Below are positions 58,740 through 64,000 of a stretch of 64,000 nt of DNA, piece by piece. The notes beneath the pieces were generated by a model. It was not told the DNA's origin and searched no databases. It was given only the letters and a program-made list of their open reading frames with translations. Source of the stretch: Caprella mutica (taxonomy: Eukaryota > Arthropoda > Malacostraca > Amphipoda > Caprellidae). Position 1 is the stretch's first letter. Every line of letters starts with the position of its first letter. The position numbers and the translations under genes were made by a program. The DNA is taken from the NCBI GenBank assembly GCA_947561585.1, contig CANNZV010002339.1, positions 1-64,000 on the forward strand, read 5' to 3'.

Positions 58740-60625
58740 GAGCAAAAAAAAAATCAGCCCAATTTCAACTCATGTGAAATTTCTCAGTATTTCGAAATCT
58801 AACTTAAAAAAGATATGGGTTACTTGGTGCCTTATATAATATTGATAAACGTTTAATAAATTTAAACTTCGATTACTTTGGACGACACGTAGAAACCTAA
58901 TTCATCATATTGTATCCTCAATATATATCTGATAGTATAGGAATAGAGCCTATAGAACTTGGCTTAATAATTGATTGACAGTGTAACAGAGTATCTATCA
59001 AATTAGAGTTACCATCCATCACTAAGAGCCGGAAATGACAACTACACGAATATATCTATTCACTCAGTTAATCATATAGTTCTAATACAAATAAGATAAC
59101 TTTTAAAGTATAGGATTATTTGTCTAGGTATATCGGCAAGGTATAGATTGAATCATTTCCAGAAAATCCGTAGCGTTTTTAAACATGGCTGAAAGAAATA
59201 GGTTTCAACAGATATTCTCAGCACGCTTCCTCAAATAAAATAACAGCCATAAATTATTATTCTGAAGCATAATGTATTCGAAAAGTCTTCTTCCCGTCTA
59301 CAGTATATTCTGTGTTCGTCTTTAAATCATTAGTATGAGCTGGGCAGCACAGAAGCCGAGAAATTTCAGACCGATCCCAAGTCAATTTATGAAGAAGTGA
59401 AACCTAAATAAAAACATTTTGAGACCTATAAACAGCGGAGAGTATTTTTATTACTGGAAATAAATATATTTAGTAACTGAAAGGAAGGAAGAAGGGGTGG
59501 AATTTTATATAGAGACGCCATTTTTTCTATATTTTATTTCTGGCTGCAACATTGAAGATAAATTCGAACCAAACTTTTATATTCTTCAATATCAAATGAT
59601 TGTCCAATTTGTCTGTCAAACTTATTGTTTACTACATTAGTATATTAGATTTGCATTGTTTTTAGGACTTGTGAGCCTGGACACACGGTCGAGTTAATAT
59701 TTTGAATGAGTTTTACGGTTGTTTGACATCAGACTGAATTCCTTTTGTCAAGATCCATGCAGGTGGACAATTTGGTTCAGAGTATAAGAGAATGCATGTG
59801 CTATGCAAGCATATGTACGAAAGCCATCTTTCAGTTTCTAGCCCTCGTGTCATATTGCTCAGGACAAAGCGGTGGATGTTCCATTAAATAACGTGTAGGG
59901 TATTACATCCTCTAGTGCGAATGACACACAAACTGGTGAGTATAATTGTTAGGGACATGTGTCCTTGTCCCTTTGTTTGGCCGATTCCGTAGACGTGGAT
60001 GGGACACGGGCTTCAAGAGGGCTAGACCCTCCATTTCGGGCATCGTTATGGATGCGTAGATTAGAAATTGAGATGTGTTCGTGTCATATATACATAAATG
60101 TATATAGTTATATATTTGCTGAGGCTCAGAGTTTCAATTAATTGTTGTAGCATTGTCGTAAGCTTGTTTCTGACAGATTTGGTGTGTCTGTAAAATGATA
60201 TATAATAATTTCAGTGGCTTTAAAAGTAAGTCAACCTATAAATGCATCACTAAATTAAGTTTGTCTGCCATTAAATAACATGAAGTTTAAATTAAGCATT
60301 CGGATCATCCACATTAGCATAATTTAATCTTTTTGCCGTTCCCAAATGACACGTATATATATATTTAAATATATATGTATATATAAGTCTCGTTCAATAA
60401 AATAACAGCGAGCATTTTTAGCACTCGCTTTCTATTGCAATTACACTCACCCCAATACAAATTTATGCTAAGTTCATTATTCAAATTGAATTTTACATTC
60501 AAACAGGAGCGTGTTAAATATTCAAACTGTGCAGTTTCAAGATTTCGGAATTACTTTAGTGATCCTTTTCTTAACAGGAGATGAAGATTTGGTGGGGTGA
60601 TCTTTGGTGGCTCCCAAGATAAATT
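58740..60625. other. Intergenic DNA
   Basis: An AT microsatellite lies near 60355-60385. No gene or RNA could be supported. Confidence 0.45.
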
Positions 60626-60632
60626 TCTCTAA

Positions 60633-60915
60633 AGGGCCGTACACACGCAGGGTTTTTAAGTCTTTCCACCAGACTTTTTGCAAAGCTCCTTCTACATTTT
60701 CCACGAGACTTTTAAATCATATAAAAAAAATGATATATATAGTATTTATTTGAACTGGTATCCAGGGTACCTGCAGGTATCATGGATACCAATTAAAATA
60801 AAAACAATTAGATCGTTATTTCTTATATGATTCAAAAGTCTCGTGTAAAAAGTAGGAGGAGCTTAGCAAAAAGTCTGCTGGAAAAATTTAAAAAACCCTA
60901 CGTATGTACGGCTCT
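60633..60915. mobile_element. Foldback MITE family G with inserted GGTATCC palindrome
   Basis: Outer arms are those of 57808-58014 (AGGGCCGTACACACGCAGGG, CCACCAGACTTTTTGC, CACGAGACTTTT). The centre (60756-60791) is TGGTATCCAGGGTACC - CTGCAG-type palindrome followed by AATTAAAATAAAA, as in family F. Left flank TAA (60630-60632); the right flank is mutated. Confidence 0.85.
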
Positions 60916-61464
60916 ACAGTGGTTCCTAAGATATATTTCTCTTAGGGCACTGTCCGAGGATTAGGTTTAGGGTCCCGTACAGCCAAATTGATATGCAGGA
61001 GACGTGTCCGAGGTGCACTGAGCACGATCTCGGGAATAGAATTATCTGTAATTATAATGCTTAGGAACCGCTTACTGTACACACTGATGTACTGATTGTA
61101 ATGTTAATTCCAATGCTACCAATTTAAATGATTATCTTTAATTCGCATTCAGTGTATAGGGGTAAATAAAAGCAAAAATCATTGTATGTAAATATATGTC
61201 ACAGGACTCAGAAAGTTACAGTAAAACTCGTCAACTAATTTAAAGTTTTTCTTCTTCGGTGGTGGAATATGTCGTCAATTAATAGTTTTCAAATATTTAT
61301 TCTACGTTCTTTTTATATTCTTTAAACTATGCACTCTTATATATTATTTAAAAAGTGTGTATTGCTATGTGAAATGAGTATATAGCTAAAAAAGTTGTTA
61401 AATTCAAAATGAACGTAAAAATTATCTGAAATATCATAATTAATTACCAACATAAATTTATGTA

Positions 61465-61672
61465 GGATAAGTTACGAATTAATAGTCGGTTTCACATCTT
61501 CGGTCACATGAGAAAAAACGATGTTATCACAATTATTTAATTTTTTTTATTGGTATCCATGATACCTGCTGGTATCATGATACCTGCTGGTATCATGGAT
61601 ACCAATTAAAATTAACTAATAATGATTGTATCTTCTAAAATGTGAAACCGACTGATAATTCGTAGCTAACCC
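61465..61672. mobile_element. Foldback MITE family F, copy 2, with duplicated core
   Basis: 208 bp flanked by TA (61463-61464, 61673-61674). Arms GGATAAGTTACGAATTA...GGTTTCACATCTTCGGTCAC pair with the right side. The palindromic centre (61551-61604) has GATACCTGCTGGTATCAT in two overlapping copies, i.e. it has extended by one internal duplication relative to 39510-39547. Confidence 0.87.
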
Positions 61673-61683
61673 TACACGTTTTG

Positions 61684-61742
61684 ACCGTAGAAGATTAAGT
61701 AGGGGCACCGTTTAATCTTCCATGGCTCCACTAAAACTTAGT
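61684..61742. repeat. Dispersed hairpin element beside foldback F
   Basis: GACCGTAGAAGATTAAGTAG + GGGCACCG + TTTAATCTTCCATGGCTCCA + CTAAAACTTA. Both arms present, 11 bp from the end of the foldback. Confidence 0.75.
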
Positions 61743-62021
61743 TTGCCCTTATTCAAGAGAATGCATGTGAATGCAGTCAATGAGTAGCTTTTGTTTCAGA
61801 CACTGCCTAGCTAGTGTAGGTAATAGATAGGCGCTATTGTCGTGTCTGAGCATTGTGAACTGCAGAGCCATTGTTGCCGAATGAGCAACACGAGGCAGGC
61901 ATTTACTAGTTATTGAAGAGATGGGGTATTAATCAGGTGGTGAGGAGTGATCTACTAGTAGGTATTAGTGATCTGGGTGGTAACTTGAGTTGTTTGTGTG
62001 GAATTATTTTATGAAATTGTT

Positions 62022-62370
62022 TGTGATCTTTGGGAAATCTTTAGTGATTTTTGGGAAATCTTTAGTGATTTTTGGGAAATCTTTAGTTATTTTTGGTAAA
62101 TCTTTAGTGATCTTTGGGAAATCGTAAGTGATTTTTGGGAAATCTTTAGTTATTTTTGGGAAATCTTTAGTGATTTTTGGGAAATCTTTAGTTATTTTTG
62201 GGAAATCTTTAGTGATTTTTGGGAAATCTTTAGTGATCTTTGGGAAATCTTTAGTGATTTTTGGGAAATCGTAAGTGATTTTTGGGAAATCTTTAGTTAT
62301 TTTTGGGAAATCTTTAGTGATTTTTGGGAAATCTTTATTAATTTTTTGTGAAATCTTTAGTGATCTATAT
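62022..62370. repeat. 21-bp minisatellite, about 16 copies
   Basis: TGATTTTTGGGAAATCTTTA + G, with TTAT, TGATCTT and GTAAG variants. The pattern around GGAAATCGTAAGTGATTTTT recurs at about 62119 and 62266, seven units apart. The minus-strand 132-codon frame of KITKDFP heptads is repeat-derived. Confidence 0.95.
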
Positions 62371-62435
62371 GAAATTATTAGTGGTCTACGTAAGATTGTC
62401 AATGAATTTGAATCTTCTTGTATTCATTTTTTATT

Positions 62436-62472
62436 CTTTCTCAATCTTCTATGGCCCCACCATAACTTTTAT
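62436..62472. repeat. Hairpin-family arm
   Basis: CTCAATCTTCTATGGCCCCA + CCATAACTTTT, identical to units of the 50.6-kb array. Confidence 0.75.
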
Positions 62473-64000
62473 CTGGGTATCCCATCTTCTCCATATGGAT
62501 AGAGTTACTAACAACGATTATTTATCACGTGACGCCCATTTGTATCTGTACGGTAATTGGGAGGAACACCCCTTTATATCGCAATACCATTACCTCGATA
62601 TGGTCATGAGATTCACTGGACTTTTGATCGCAGTGAGAGTTTTTCCCGTCACTTTTTATACCTATTAGACTGATGATGAATAAACTATAGCATATAATTA
62701 TTAGTGAACTCAATATATACACCCATTATTTATGTATTTTGTAAATAAAAATTACATTTTGGATAATATATCAAATGTGTTTTACTTAGGTAAAAATATT
62801 GCAAAAATTAAAGAATTTTTTTAAACAACTATAGCATAATATAGTTATTTGTGAACTCAATATATACAGTGATACACATAATATTTATGTGTTTTGCGAA
62901 TAAAAAAATTTAATTTTGGATAATAGGTAAATGTGTTTTACATAGTTAAAAATGTTTTTTAAAAAAAACAGACAATTCTGTTTCTATATCGGGAATCGAA
63001 CCTCTGGCCTCAAGCTACATGTGGGAAGAACTTCGAAAGGTTGTTTACTTACTAAGTTGAAAATAGAATTCGTTTCGAAATCATGGATAAGAATGTATGT
63101 GTGATATATTTAAGTATATGTGGAATTTCCATTTTACAAACAAAAAATGTGTTGTAAATTACCCACTTTGAACACATATTCAATATATTGAATCCGATAC
63201 TATAATAAAAATGTAAGGTGGAACCATATAGAAGATTAGAAAGGTGTTTGTCTTCTATAACTCCAAGACAGTTTTTTGTCTGGGAAGTGCATCACTGTAA
63301 AGTCCACTCAGCGTCTAAAAGGTTTTTGTTTACATTTTATATAGCACCAGAGAACTGAATTTTAAAAAGTGTCCAGATATTTCAATCAATTCCTTTTAGC
63401 TAAACCCCTTCCCAACTGAAGTTGATATCGTCCATCCGTCTACAACTAACATCTCCCACTTCCCTCTTTCCCTGCAATTGGCCCTTTTTTCCCTTTGACT
63501 CTTGTCCTTTTTTCCGCGCATTTTTATTGATTGTCAAAGGTTCCAATCGACTTCGCAGCAACTGAGATTTTTTTGTCTCAAATGACAAGTGGCATTTTTT
63601 GATCAGTTCCTTTTCATTCTTTTTTTTATGACGGATGTTCAATTATGCATAGAGAATCTGGTCAAGAAATCCTAGATATTACAGTGTTCTGATTTATAAA
63701 TATTAGAAATCAGATCGTTCCGATAAATAGTCTATCGCTATACATCACAATTCTGACAGTACCCCCGATAATAGCCAACGAAACACGATCGATTGTAAGT
63801 ATTTTTGATTTATGATGTAAATTATGATTCTATATTTGTCGAAGCATTTATATCATCTTAGATAGTTTTATCACCGATTATAATTGGCAATCGAAAGTAC
63901 ACGATGGACAATTACAGTTTTAAAATAGGGTTTGGAGCTATAGAGTCGGCTAAAGTTAATTTCCCATAGCTTCAAAAAGAGATTGCAAGCAATCAAGTGT
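62473..64000. other. Intergenic DNA with a hairpin-family copy
   Basis: 63211-63277 is another copy with both arms (AATGTAAGGTGGAACCATAT + AGAAGATTAG ... GTCTTCTATAACTCCAAG). TAACTATAGCATATAATTATTAGTGAACTCAATATATAC-like text is duplicated at 62685-62720 and 62827-62865. The frame at 63400-63642 (minus, Lys-rich) is not supported. Confidence 0.5.

Noticed and set aside
62004..62402. KITKDFP heptad ORF
   Set aside because: Product of the 21-bp minisatellite, with no start context or flanking gene structure.
62985..63020. GGGAATCGAACC, resembling an inverted tRNA T-arm
   Set aside because: The rest of a cloverleaf could not be built on either strand; at most a tRNA-derived repeat scrap.

Overview
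This window looks like AT-rich eukaryotic nuclear DNA, most likely from an invertebrate animal, that is almost free of protein-coding genes. Evidence for this: no long ORF outside tandem repeats, a decayed CR1/Jockey-type LINE, many small inverted-repeat (MITE/foldback) DNA transposons with target-site duplications, minisatellites with higher-order structure, and a nuclear-receptor-half-site-rich repeat of a kind seen in marine invertebrate genomes. A single CTCF-like motif near 57.63 kb would fit a bilaterian. I cannot name the species.

Layout. 0.6-3.2 kb: four tandem arrays (71, 19, 21 and 32 bp units). 3.2-12.1 kb: AT-rich intergenic DNA with short degenerate repeats, an approximately 600-bp element carrying GGTCA arrays (8.2-8.8 kb), a dense TGASTCA cluster (9.55-9.74 kb), a pogo/Tigger-like foldback (10.4 kb) and a 68-bp repeat. 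12.15-14.47 kb: a roughly 450-490 bp sequence present twice, each copy trailed by TGATTA-rich minisatellite. 14.9-15.3 kb: 51-bp array. 16.9-21.7 kb: the 32-bp satellite seen at 2.4 kb returns, split by a 5'-truncated LINE; a second LINE 3' fragment follows. 22.9-26.0 kb: a tandem duplication riddled with related MITEs whose 8-bp target duplications and reciprocal empty sites are visible. 27.1-31.7 kb: G-tract repeats, then about 4 kb of polypyrimidine minisatellites (21, about 25 and 23 bp). 32.3-35.2 kb: diverged duplicated blocks. 36.8-46.9 kb: mostly plain AT-rich DNA with MITEs and short repeats. 46.9-53.7 kb: 31-, 29-, 31-, 41- and 37-bp arrays, several with higher-order periodicity. 53.7-64 kb: intergenic DNA with three foldback elements, a GC-richer island with a CTCF-like site, and a 21-bp array.

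The genes do not form a pathway. What can be reconstructed is the history of repeats: insertion of MITEs into duplicated DNA, a LINE into a satellite, exchange of palindromic modules between transposon families, and conversion of one dispersed approximately 60-bp hairpin (consensus around TATGGTGGGGCCATAGAAGA, about 14 loci here) into a local tandem array at 50.6-51.3 kb. The long ORFs are by-products of repeats without stop codons, not credible proteins.
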